Assembly: GCA_012932295.1 (NCBI GenBank)
Contig: JAAONU010000011.1
Location: 15,088,136-15,152,135, forward strand
Direction of reading: 5' to 3'
Origin: Cyclina sinensis
Lineage: Eukaryota > Mollusca > Bivalvia > Venerida > Veneridae
Length of the DNA: 64,000 nucleotides
A program made the translations under genes and the position numbers. The notes beneath the pieces are model-generated. The model was not told where the DNA came from and did no database searches. It worked only from the letters and a program-made list of their open reading frames with translations. Shown in pieces: positions 23,082 to 32,307 of this stretch. How positions within the stretch are numbered: position 1 is the stretch's first letter; every line of letters starts with the position of its first letter.

Positions 23082-24058
23082 CAGGGGCGGATACAGAATA
23101 GGGCTGGTTGGGGGCTGACATGAAGGGTAGAACCACATTGGGGTGGGTACGGGAGAAGTGTCCCCTCCGAGTGGTGGGGGTACGGGGGGAAATTTGAAAA
23201 ATGAAGGTCTAAAATGGTGCATCCTGGTGCATTTTTGGGCCTTTTGTTGCATTCATTATAACACAGATTACCAAACAACAGACAACAAGATGATATACGA
23301 CTTTATAAATCTTTAATACTCAGATATAAATGCTAAAAAAAATCAAGATAATTAATTCATCTTCTGAGAACTACAAATTACAAATTGACAAACAGTCCCT
23401 ATGAAATTTCACATAAAACATGCTTATATTCAAGTTTAAAATTCACAATTCATCTAATACATGGAGTTCAAAAAATATTGACAACAAAAATATAAAACCA
23501 ATTGACCTTTTTTCTATTTTTTTTAGTATTTTGAACAAAAAAATGGACAAGTCAATTAAATTACATTAGCATTAGTTCAGTAATTTTTTGTTTGTTTCAA
23601 TGTAATATTCTTATTCATATAACATACACATTTTTTAAGCACATGTACAAAATGTACACTTTTTTCCTACAATGTAACCTGAAAGTATCAGTTTTTAAAG
23701 AAAATTGCAACTCCATTTTCACATGTAAACAAACTACTAACTTTATCAAAGCTTCACCGCTTTTTGTAACTGTTATTTTCATTGGATGATTGTAAAATGA
23801 TCAGCCAATCAAATACAACGTTCCAACGGTCATGTCAATCAGGTGTGTACAACTTGTTGATCGATAATTACTCTCTCAACCAAGCCCCCAGGCAAGAGAT
23901 TAACAATTGGAAGATAGCAATTAACTGCTTTGATAACGGAATACACTACGGACCATAAATGCATTAAAATATACCAGCCCAGCTGGAAAAAGTATCTTTG
24001 GGCCGAGATGGGGGGAGGGGGGCTGCAGCCCTGAAGCCCGTGGCTGAATCCGCGGCTG
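23082..24058. mobile_element. hAT-like non-autonomous element with 5-bp target duplication (copy 1)
   Basis: The ends are CAGGGGCGGATACAG (23082-23096) and CTGAATCCGCGGCTG (24044-24058), whose reverse complement is CAGCCGCGGATTCAG. Both are hAT-type CAGSSGCGGAT termini. TTTTT flanks both sides (23077-23081 and 24059-24063). The uninterrupted opposite arm of the foldback reads GTTGCTTTTTAGAAG at the corresponding site, confirming the insertion point. G-rich subterminal sequence is present and there is no transposase. ORFs at 23061-23278 and 23998-24198 are shadows. Confidence 0.85.
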
Positions 24059-24328
24059 TTTTTAGAAGTGCATTATCCATATTTGTATGTAAATTGCGAT
24101 ATTTTAATTATAACACTACTTTTAATGTTGCAACCATTGAAAACAAGTATGATTTTAATAATTCTGTCATAAGAATTCATATGCAGATATTTTTATAATG
24201 ATTAAGCATTTGATTTGCTTACTATGCCAATAATATGAAAATCGTTGAGTTATAATTAATTGAATGTAGTTTATGTGCAATTATTTGAATTATCATTAAG
24301 AATGTATTTTGCTAACTTTCTAAACCAT

Positions 24329-24959
24329 AATCAAACATATATTCGTTTCCAGAAAGATATGCATATAAAGTCCAACATTATCTAACATATAATCGTTCTC
24401 ATAAAAATGATTGCAACAAAATACGATTGTTCTCGTAATAATTTTGACATTAAAAATCGAAGCCGAGAACCAGACCGCATTTTCACGACAGAGGGCGCCG
24501 TAGAAAAAATAACCGCTCCCTCCCCGGTGGAACGTCCATTTTTACCTCGTGGGAATATACAACCACAAGAAACACGAGGAGAAAACGAGGTCACCGCCGC
24601 GTTGGAGCTTTGACTGTTGCTTTGTATTTTGACACTAAGGGCCATCATTTAAATGTTCAGAAATACCTTCAATTTGGGAATGGAACATCTATATCACTAT
24701 CAATATCACAACGACGTTTGCGGACTTATTTTCTTCGTATAAACTAGTTTCGACACCGGTTTGGGCAGCGTTTATTATTTTTTACAGTTTTTACCAGTTA
24801 TTCCCCTTTACCTCAAAGGGCCCATTTTAGCGCAAAGAAACGAGTTTTTCTTGTCAACATTTAACTGCAATGACTAGTGTCATGCATATGACCAAATCAA
24901 AATAAATTTGAAAATAGGAATAAGAAGTTTATCAATGTCATTTTAAGCATATAGATAAA
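24329..24959. other. loop of the foldback transposon
   Basis: This is single-copy sequence between the two foldback arms. Overlapping frames on both strands (24407-24613 plus; 24382-24648 minus) show no recognisable domain. Confidence 0.4.
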
Positions 24960-25306
24960 ATGAGAAAGTTATCAAAATAAATTCTTAATAATAATTAAAA
25001 TAATTGCATTTAAAGTCCATTACATTAATTATAACTCGACGATTTTCATATTATCGGCATAGTAAGCAATTTCTGCACTAAATTATCATTAAAATATCTG
25101 CATATGAATTCTTATGACTGAATTAAAAAGACTCATTAGTTTTAAATGGTTACAACTATAATTAAAATATCGCTATTTACATACAAAAATGAATAATGCA
25201 CTTCTAAAAAGCAACATAGAAATTGAATTGGCAGCATTGGAAAGAAATTGGCATATTGAAATAACAAATACAATAATGTGTGAAATGGCGGATATCCCCT
25301 TCCATA
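24960..25306 (-). repeat. right arm of the internal inverted repeat
   Basis: The reverse complement matches 22981-23081 joined to 24064-24328, for example TATGGAAGGGGATATCCGCC at 22981 against its complement ending at 25306. Divergence is modest. The plus-strand frame at 25189-25425 is only the repeat read in one frame. Confidence 0.85.
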
Positions 25307-25951
25307 GTAATGTGATTGTGACGTTGCATGTTAGAGAAACAGTTTCATATAAACCACATAAAGCATATATTATCAGCAAAGATATATCCCATGGTCTTCT
25401 AACTGAAAAAAAAGAATATCTGTAAACGATTTTTTGCTGACATCTTAATCTATTGAACTGTGAAATAAAGGTCTTGTGATATTCTCCGATAGATTAATTC
25501 TTTTTATTTTATCAAAATTTGACGAAAAAAACTGCTGTTTAAAAGTACATGTATCTATCTTAAAAAAATCTGTCCAAAAGGGTACAGTTTTATAGGTGTC
25601 ATAATAATTTTGTTTTTCGTATTACAAGAAATATCCACAACAGCAATGTTAAAAATAAGAAGAAGGAAAGAAAACGTATTATCATAAAATCAATATCTTA
25701 CAAACGTGTGACTTGCAACTGTTGTTTTCTTTCTGCATACACAAACTCACACGTTGTACATATCAATACTTTGCAACAACAGATTTCCCCAACGCAAGAA
25801 ATAAAGAATAGAAAATAAGGCAACAGATGCTAAATTTCATACAGTCTTGAAAATCTTGTTTGTAAAGAAGAATATATATATTCTTAAATTTCATATAACA
25901 ATCAGGAACAAATAAAGACCATGTTTTATAGCCTTCAGGCATTTTCTCAAG

Positions 25952-26398
25952 TACGGAAGCCTAAAAGTGCCATTTTAACTTACAACTTCGATATTAGAAC
26001 TTGGAACTTAGGAATTAGAAATTAGGACTTCGATATTAGACGAGAGACGCTGTGATGCTCATTCTGGTTATTTGTATCTGTGACGTATTAAAACTGTGAA
26101 ATGTCACTGTTTGCACTAAGAAACAATTACGGATGAAACTTGAAAAAAGATTATTACTACATTTGCCTTTTTTCCGTCCTTCTCGCTATCGTCCTCCATG
26201 TACGGAAGCCTAATAGTGCCATTTTAACTTACAACTTCGATATTAGAACTTGGAACTTAGGATTTAGAAATTAGGACTTCGATATTAGATCTTAGGAATT
26301 GGAACAAATGACTTAGGAGCTACAACTTGTATACCTGAATTTTGGCGGGACAAGTGTCATGGAGGACGATAGCGAGAAGGGCGGAGAGAAGGCAAATG
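25952..26398. repeat. 89-bp direct duplication and palindromic MITE-like unit
   Basis: An 89-bp segment beginning TACGGAAGCCTA (25952-26040) recurs at 26201-26289 with about two differences. The second copy lies in a unit with inverted ends: ATTTGCC...CTCGCTATCGTCCTCCATG (26160-26200) against CATGGAGGACGATAGCGAG...GGCAAAT (26358-26398). The unit looks like a small nested palindromic element. Confidence 0.8.
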
Positions 26399-26907
26399 TC
26401 CCGCCAAATACAAAAAAGTGATAAAAATACAATAAAATGATGTTTATTCTGCAACAAATTCACGCGATATAAGGCAGTATGTCAGCTTGAAATGTGCTAA
26501 AGTTATCCAGATTTATACGGAACTCATAAGCATCATAGTGAGGTTTAGCAGTCCTTTAATGGCGGACGGTCACGTGATCTTCATAATGGCGGCGGTTAAT
26601 TTATCAATTATGGAACGGTCTATAATATGATTATTAATGTCCGTATAACTGTCAGAACCATTGTTAAATATGTTATCTTTCCATTCTTTACCATTATTGT
26701 AACAAATTCTTTTATTGTCATATTCATCACTTATATTATACCAAGAGTATGTCATGGTATTTATACTATCTAAAGTAATAACATCGGTTTTATTTTTATC
26801 CAAAATTAAAGGACGCTCAAATCTAACTGTAAAATTACTCGGAGAATTTTGATTATCGTCTTTTTAACCGACTCTGAACTTAATACTATTTTTTGTCCCA
26901 TCTATAT

Positions 26908-27621
26908 TTATGAAAAATAATTTTTATATAATATTTCATGTTCTTCTGGTGATAATTCATTCATTTTAAATAATTCATCAATTGTGCTGATATCGTTATT
27001 TATTAAATCTTGATTGTTATTTCTGGCATTTATAGAACCACAAATAAGCTCTTAATCTATTATTAAATCTTCATGATTACAAGAATAGATATTATTATAA
27101 CCTTGTCCTCTTATTATCTTTTTGAATTTCATTTATCTTTTATTAATACGTAATCCTGATTGTTTCAGTTAATTCTTTATATTTATATTTGTCTTGAAAG
27201 GATTGAATGATGCTTTTTTTCTATTATATCTCTTATCAATAAGATCAATTAAGTCATCATCTACTTTTGTATTCATTACTTTTTTTCCAGTGTCTTTAGC
27301 TACAAGTTTATTTTGGCTGTATAGTTTATCAAAATTAATAATTAAATTACCATATTGTCCATCTAGTGAAACTTTATATAGATTATGAGACTTCGATCGT
27401 AAAGAAGATTTCATTCCTTTTCCCATGTATTCTCCTTGGGTTAGAATATTTTCCAATCTCTCTCGAGTTTTTTTGTAATTATCTGATTTTCTTTCCAATT
27501 TTCTTTTTATATCAGCTGCTGTGGGGTTTTTCTTTCTAGATATTGCACCCCTTTCATACGATAGTAATTTGATATCATCCGAAACATTTTTTATCTTATC
27601 ATCTATTTCTTCCCTTGTCAT
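26908..27621 (-). pseudogene. conserved Polinton protein of unknown function
   Basis: The N-terminal 150 codons are open (27621-27169), starting MTREEIDDKIK. They are Lys-rich and probably coiled-coil, followed by LDGQYGNLIINFDKLY and DLIDLIDKRYN, which resemble a conserved Polinton/Maverick structural-region protein. After stops, a readable continuation contains LICGSINARNNNQDLI and DELFKMNELS, with a stop at 26908, where family members have their short C-terminal GGSI-type segment. The ATG overlaps the previous gene's stop as ATGA. It is probably virion-associated, but its function is unknown. Confidence 0.6.
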
Positions 27622-28218
27622 TTTTTCAATATATATAAATTAAACACTTCTTGAGGCTTCCTGTATTTTTCAACATCCAACAAATTAAAATCAATATCTT
27701 TATTCAAATCTATTTTAAATTCTTTCGGTCCTTCTAATTCTTCTTATCCTTCTCCTTCTTCTTCGAACCCTTCGAACAATTGACTTATATCTTCTTCTGG
27801 TAAATTTTCTGGTGTCTCCTTAGTTGTTTCTTCTTTAATTCGTTTTTCATAATCAGTCAAGTTCTTTCAGGTGTTTTTTTTATATTCTGGTAATTCTGGT
27901 AATAATGGTTGCTCTTTTAGTGTTCTTGGTATAGGTTCTTGAAATATCTCTAGGGCTTGTTGTTGTTGTATATTTTTTACAAAATATTTTGGAAGTAATG
28001 CCAATTGTTATTTAATTCCAAGCAATGCTTTTAACTGACTTGACAGTGTTTCTTTTGGACCTTCTATTCCTTCTGTAATTGGTTTATAAATTTCTCTATA
28101 CATTTCCTGACTGACAGCTTCCTTGTTTTTTTTCTTTCGTTATTTCATCACGGAAAGCTCTTATCTCTTGTGCAGCTTTTACTTCTTTGTCCCTTATTTC
28201 TTTCATTCTTGTTAACAT
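27618..28218 (-). pseudogene. acidic/proline-containing Polinton protein, multiply broken
   Basis: The ATG at 28218 opens a charged helical N-terminus (MKEIRDKEVKAAQEIRAF). After a frameshift near 28120 come YREIYKPITEGIEGPKE, then LLPKYFVKNIQQQQALEIF, then a Glu-rich segment (LPEEDISQLFEGFEEEGEG) with stops near 28015, 27855 and 27745. It ends NLYILKK with TGA at 27620-27618. Polintons have a gene with this make-up at this place, upstream of the preceding entry and divergent from the ATPase. Its function is unknown. The intergenic gap to the ATPase, only about 60 bp, would hold both promoters. Confidence 0.5.
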
Positions 28219-28280
28219 TTATATAAAAATGAAAGATAATAATGTCAGATAGTGTAAGATAACGTTTTATTATGTTATAT

Positions 28281-28499
28281 ATGGAAATTCCAAATTATGA
28301 AAGTATAAAAAATAAAAAAAAAAAGATGAAAAATGAGCAAAATAACTTTAAGCAATTACACCGTTTTATACCAGATTCATGTTTTAGAATGTTAATATGT
28401 GGATCATCCAGGTCAGGGAAAACAAATACTCTTATCCATATATTACGAAAACCTCTTATATATTATGTAAGAGTAACATATTCTTGGAAAGATATATAA
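28281..28499 (+). pseudogene. packaging ATPase (FtsK/HerA, A32-like), N-terminal stub
   Basis: The start MEIPNYESIKNKKKK (an ATG at 28272 is also possible) leads to FRMLICGSSRSGKTNTLI. This includes a Walker A motif (GxxxSGKT, about 28396-28424) of the genome-packaging ATPase of Polintons and related viruses. It lies on the opposite strand to the capsid genes. After KPLIYY (about 28467) the sequence departs from the family and stops at 28499, so Walker B and the rest of the domain are missing, probably deleted. Confidence 0.7.
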
Positions 28500-28910
28500 A
28501 TGGGAATATTTACTAATATAAATGAGAAAACAAGTAACATAAAAAAGAAAGAAATAAGAAGGAAACCTCCATTGTTTTTAACATCATCAACAGAAGATTC
28601 TGATAGCGGATTATTTAGATGGATTGTTGGAAATGCTGATCCCGGATTAGTTCAAAATGGTAATAAAGTAACAATAAAATCAAATTGCACATTAATTATT
28701 CTGATTGATGCTATTATAATAGAAAAAGGAAGAGTTGAATTGCAATTAAAAGATAAAAACTAAAAACTTTTACAAAGTTTTAGTGCAGAAAATAATAAAA
28801 GGAATGAATCCATCTCTATTAATTATGTTGATCGATTTAAAATAAATGATGAAATATATATCAATGGTTTAAACATTAAAAATATTCAATTAACAATTTT
28901 TGGTACTTAA
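28500..28910 (+). pseudogene. possible TNF/C1q-like jelly-roll protein within the Polinton
   Basis: One frame runs from ATG 28500 to TAA 28908-28910 with a single in-frame TAA at 28761-28763 (136 codons). After a basic stretch (NIKKKEIRRK) the sequence alternates short beta-like hydrophobic segments (KVTIKSNCTLIILIDAII, GRVELQLKD) and polar turns. It ends with INDEIYINGLNIKNIQLTIF, which resembles the last two strands of TNF/C1q-like domains. The position, right after the truncated ATPase and in the same direction, suggests a Polinton cargo gene such as a trimeric fibre or receptor-binding knob. The domain call is inference; I cannot align it here. Confidence 0.35.
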
Positions 28911-29197
28911 TTATAATTGAAAGTCTAAGTTAAATTCATTTTAAATCTATATTTTAAAAGACGAATACAATTTTAATTGAAAGTCTATGTTAAATTCATT
29001 TTAAATCTATTTCTAATTCTATTTAAGAGTTCTTTAAGAGTCTTTTAAAAGAAGAATACAATACTATTCTAAATCTATCTTTTAACAAAGAATTCTATTT
29101 CAATTCATCTGATTAAAGTCTAAGTTAAATTCTATCTCTAATTCTATTTTAAATATATCTTTTAAAAGAAGAATACAATTCTAATTGAAAGTCTAAC
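28911..29197. repeat. AT-rich degenerate tandem repeat between convergent Polinton genes
   Basis: The phrases AATTGAAAGTCTAAGTTAAATTC, TTTTAAATCTAT and TCTTTTAAAAGAAGAATAC recur about four times. This low-GC array separates the plus-strand jelly-roll frame from the polymerase stop. Confidence 0.75.
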
Positions 29198-31264
29198 TTA
29201 ACTATAGGCACGTGTATTAATTCCGCCTTTAAGAATATATCTTTTATCGTCATAACATGATAAAGATGTTTTATGTGCAAGATTAGATCCTACGATATGC
29301 TTTTTAGAACGAATAAGTTTAATAAAAAAAATAAAGTGTCTTTATAATGTTGGTGTGATATTCGTTTCTTAACCACATTATTTTTTATTCCTATACATTT
29401 TTTAACATTGACATCATTGTCTAATAAATATGAATACATCTTGCTTCTGAGTCCAACAAATTGAACGATGGGAACTCCTGCTGCTTCATCTTTGAACTTT
29501 CCAGTGACTTTTTTGTTGCAATCAAAGCGAAATGGACTTTCTTTGGGATAATCCCTATTATCAAATAAATGACCTGACTCGTAAAAAATCTGATATGGAT
29601 CTCTGTCTTTCATCTCGTAACACAAACTATCTGTGTCCGTAAATAATAATGTAGCATCATACCCTAACTCTTTTTTAATGTAATTATAATGAAAATCATA
29701 TATCAAATATTTCGATAAATCAAGAAAACACATTCCAACATAAGTAGGTTTGTTTAATAATAAACTTTCTTTTTTTATGAATACCAAACACATTTTCATT
29801 AAACATTTTTGAACTAATAAATGAAGGTTTAGCTATGTCCTTAAATAAAATATTTTCATCATGAGTTAATTTAATATATATTCGCTTACACAAATTCTCC
29901 ATTGTCTTACAAAACACGGAATTATTTATCAATTTAAAAAAGTATTTTTCAAAAGAATTCTTTGCTTTAGCTCTTTTCCGAGTATTAAAATCAATGTACT
30001 TTTATAACCAAGGGCTTTCGTCAAAAGTTGATATTATGGAATTTTGATCACTTTCAGTCCTAACTGCGTATAAAGTTCAAGATTTTTATGATAATAACTG
30101 TGTATTTTTTCTGGATATTCTAAGTCACATTCAATTATAAAGTTATATTGTTCTTGGGAGACCCATTTAAATTTTCCAGAGGGCAAAGGCTGACTCATTG
30201 CCTAACCGTAAAGGTTATTTGCATCTAAGTACATTATGTATTTAGAGGGTGAATGACGATCATAATCTTTCATATATTTATTGTTTGGTTTGCTGTAACG
30301 TTTAGTTATATAACTTGTTCCTCCTCGCAATCCTTTTCAATAAAAAGATACATGTCAATATCAGAAATTAAATCTAATTTTATTCCAGTCATTTTAAACA
30401 TTGCATCCCAAGCTAAACCTGGACTACTAAAATAATGACAAGGGTCAAGTTTATAATATTCTAGGCATGTCTTTCTAAAATTTTCAAAAACATTCGCTAA
30501 AAGTAAAACTTCAGTTTTTAAATATAAATCATGATATTCACGCATTGTTTTTATTTTAAATTCATTCCAAACATTTTTAGCATGTTCATACTCACTGTCA
30601 CTGATGACACTTTCATTCAAAGTAGAATAAAATTCCTTTTTAGGAGGTAACTCTGTTTCTTTGAATTTCTCAAAAGAATCCATGTAATCATATGGATAAA
30701 CACCTTTTGTTTTTAATAATTCATAATTTTAAACTCCTTAGAAGTATACTTAAATTCTTGAATATTTTCCACTAGGGAATTTAATGACTGTGACATAAAT
30801 AGAAAACTATCAATGAAAATCAAATTGTCTATTATAAATGCCATATATTTTTCCGTACTGTGAGGAATAACATTAATTTTCTTTTTGAATTTTCCAATAT
30901 GTTGCATAATACAATGACCATCATAACCTTTTAAATTATGAAATATAACAGGAATTTTATGTGTTAGATTCAATTTAAGATTAAATTTTGAGTGAGCACT
31001 TCCCCTTAATTTTCCTGTTATATGACAGTGGTCTCGGACTGGGAAATCATCTTTTTTATATCCCTTTCCACAGATATGACAAGAGGGTTGCTTTTTAAAT
31101 AAAGCCTCATCCTCTTTTGACATTTTTAAATCTTTCTTAAAGTATTTGTCCATAGTTTCTTTACAGTATTCATCTTCCTTAAGAATAGCTTCTATAAATT
31201 TATAAACTGCAATAGGGCCTCTGTAAACCTGAGTTGGTTTAGTATATTTAGCTTTTGTAACCAT
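29198..31264 (-). pseudogene. Polinton protein-primed family-B DNA polymerase, N-truncated and broken
   Basis: This is the replication polymerase of Polintons. The remains start at 31264 with VYRGPIAVYKF and a zinc-binding CHICGKGYKKDD with DHCHITGK, followed by exonuclease-domain sequence HNLKGYDGHCIMQ and IDSFLFMSQSL. The palm follows. Motif A, MYLDANNLYG, lies near 30215-30245, a degraded KTMENL motif near 29900, and motif C, FTDTDSLCYEM, at about 29640. The C-terminus CYDDKRYILKGGINT lies near 29240, with a stop at 29198. Frameshifts and stops occur near 30712, 30306, 30211, 30050, 29770 and 29330. About 400 N-terminal residues of a typical family member are missing; sequence beyond 31264 is an unrelated repeat. 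Confidence 0.88.
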
Positions 31265-31610
31265 CTTGTGTAACGGAACAAAACCATTTGAGCAATTTTG
31301 TAAAAAAAAGGCTAAATAAGGAACATTTCAATGAAAGTTTGGAGAAAATGACCTTAAAGTTTAGGTGATGGGTTTTTTCGTATCTTTTTTCATAAGCTTT
31401 TAGACCTTATGGTCAATGGAGCGGAACGGACTGAGCAATTTTAGAAAAGGATTTCTCTTAAAATTGATTGAAAATGGCCTTGCGGTTTGGGAGATGTCAT
31501 TTGAAGTAAAATGTTTACTTTAAAAAGGACAATATAAGGAGCATTTATACAAAGTTTGATGGAAGGAGATGTCATAATTTATGGAGCCAATTAACTGTTA
31601 CTAAAATTCA
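31262..31610. repeat. degenerate tandem repeat abutting the Polinton
   Basis: Two diverged monomers share 'AACGGA...GAGCAATTTT' (31277-31302 and 31422-31442) and GGAAAATGACCTT / GAAAATGGCCTT, giving a period of about 145 bp. It ends the recognisable polymerase sequence. Confidence 0.6.
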
Positions 31611-32214
31611 AATCAAAACTGATTTTCAGAGATGGCTATAAACGCATATTTATCACATGATCTGTATGCAGATAATGGATATGTCACAAAGCTCCCTCTG
31701 CAAGCCACACTCTATGATGACGTGACGGGGAGTTGGGTCATGTGTCTTGTACGCCACCTCCGCACAGGGCCCACCGGTAGTTGAAGTGGGGAATAAAGTT
31801 AGCTCCGGGTAGAGCCCCTGTAAGTTATTTTGCTCTCCTTTCTTGTTAACTTAGAAGATGAAGCTTTAGACAGGTCCATTATGCCCTTCATTAAAAGCTA
31901 TAGGGCTATGTAAAAAGAAGTAAAAAAAAGTAAAATACAAATACAAAAGAATATACTTTAGATTTCCACTTTTAATTTTTCTACTGGTATGGTCGCCGTT
32001 TAACAAATAATATTAGTCCAGGTAGTAACATAATCTCAGTGCAAGTTAAATATTCATATTCAAAGTTTCGTTTGAGTTATTTTAAATTTCATAGTTATGG
32101 TAATAAAAGTTCAGTATTTTGTGGCTAACTAGAACAAGTCTTTCGTTAGGCCACTTTACTAAACAATTTTAAAAGCTATTAATCGAAGTCCTCTCTCCAA
32201 TATATTCCTTTTTA
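31611..32214. other. gene-free stretch
   Basis: A GC-richer patch (31680-31820) holds a 50-codon frame starting ATGGCTATAAACGC at 31632, with no recognised domain. Nothing else is supported. Confidence 0.35.
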
Positions 32215-32307
32215 AAAAATCTATCTCTCTATTTGAGTTTATTTAACATCAATACCAGTTTTCCGTATGACCGACGTTCCCTGCAAAGATTAGTTTCTAT
32301 TTAATTA
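32215..32307 (-). mobile_element. tRNA-derived SINE, tail-only copy
   Basis: The segment (CTATTTGAGTTTATTTAAC... CCGTATGACCGACGTTCC) matches the 3' end of the SINE at 15058-15355. The tRNA-like head is missing, a 5' truncation typical of LINE-mobilised copies. Confidence 0.65.

Larger units (their letters stand above)
22853..26624. mobile_element. 3.77-kb foldback DNA transposon (non-autonomous)
   Basis: The ends are inverted: TATAGACCGTTCCA (22853-22866) matches the reverse complement of TGGAACGGTCTATA (26611-26624). Similarity resumes inward as GTCCGCCATTAAGGGACTG (about 22900) against GTCCGCCATTAAAGGACTG (about 26555). Inside, a second long inverted pair (22981-23081 plus 24064-24328 against 25306-24960) forms a foldback around a loop of about 630 bp. 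The left arm of that pair is interrupted by a hAT-like element. No transposase frame is seen. The target duplication is unclear; a TA is compatible. The element interrupts the Polinton penton gene. Confidence 0.8.
22377..26901 (-). pseudogene. Polinton penton-like minor capsid protein, split by a DNA transposon
   Basis: This is the single-jelly-roll minor capsid (penton) protein of Polintons. The N-terminal part (26901-26625) includes FTVRFERPL and MTYSWYNISDEY. The C-terminal part (22852-22377) includes LLGFEKKAL, PNITNSIDTIYIHCDLI and, after a stop near 22523 and a change of frame, IRIYITDVFGR, ending LILKEI. The motifs and order match the family. Between the two parts sits a 3.77-kb inverted-repeat transposon. 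A further frameshift lies near 26865. The upstream gene stops at 26908, and the next gene begins 9 bp after this one ends. The protein would form capsid vertices; this copy cannot. Confidence 0.85.
17056..31264 (-). mobile_element. decayed Polinton/Maverick (adintovirus-like) element with nested insertions
   Basis: A continuous set of Polinton-specific genes lies here. On minus, in transcription order, are protein-primed family-B DNA polymerase, an acidic protein, a conserved element protein, penton-like minor capsid protein, a small basic protein, double-jelly-roll major capsid protein and a pX-like start. On plus are a packaging ATPase stub and a possible jelly-roll protein. Genes are tightly packed (one pair overlaps as ATGA, others are 9-18 bp apart), as in virus-like elements. 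Every gene has stops, frameshifts, truncation or insertions, so the copy is dead. No integrase, protease or long terminal inverted repeats are visible, so the ends have been lost. Two later insertions (17781-21206 and 22853-26624) take up about 7.2 kb, leaving about 7 kb of Polinton sequence. Confidence 0.9.

Noticed and set aside
23061..23278. Proline-rich minus frames
   Set aside because: They translate the G-rich subterminal region of a hAT-like element.
24382..24648. Overlapping 68- and 88-codon frames on both strands
   Set aside because: They lie in the loop of the foldback transposon, with no domain and mutual overlap.
31632..31784. 50-codon frame in a GC-richer patch
   Set aside because: Too short and without domain or context; could be part of an unrecognised repeat.
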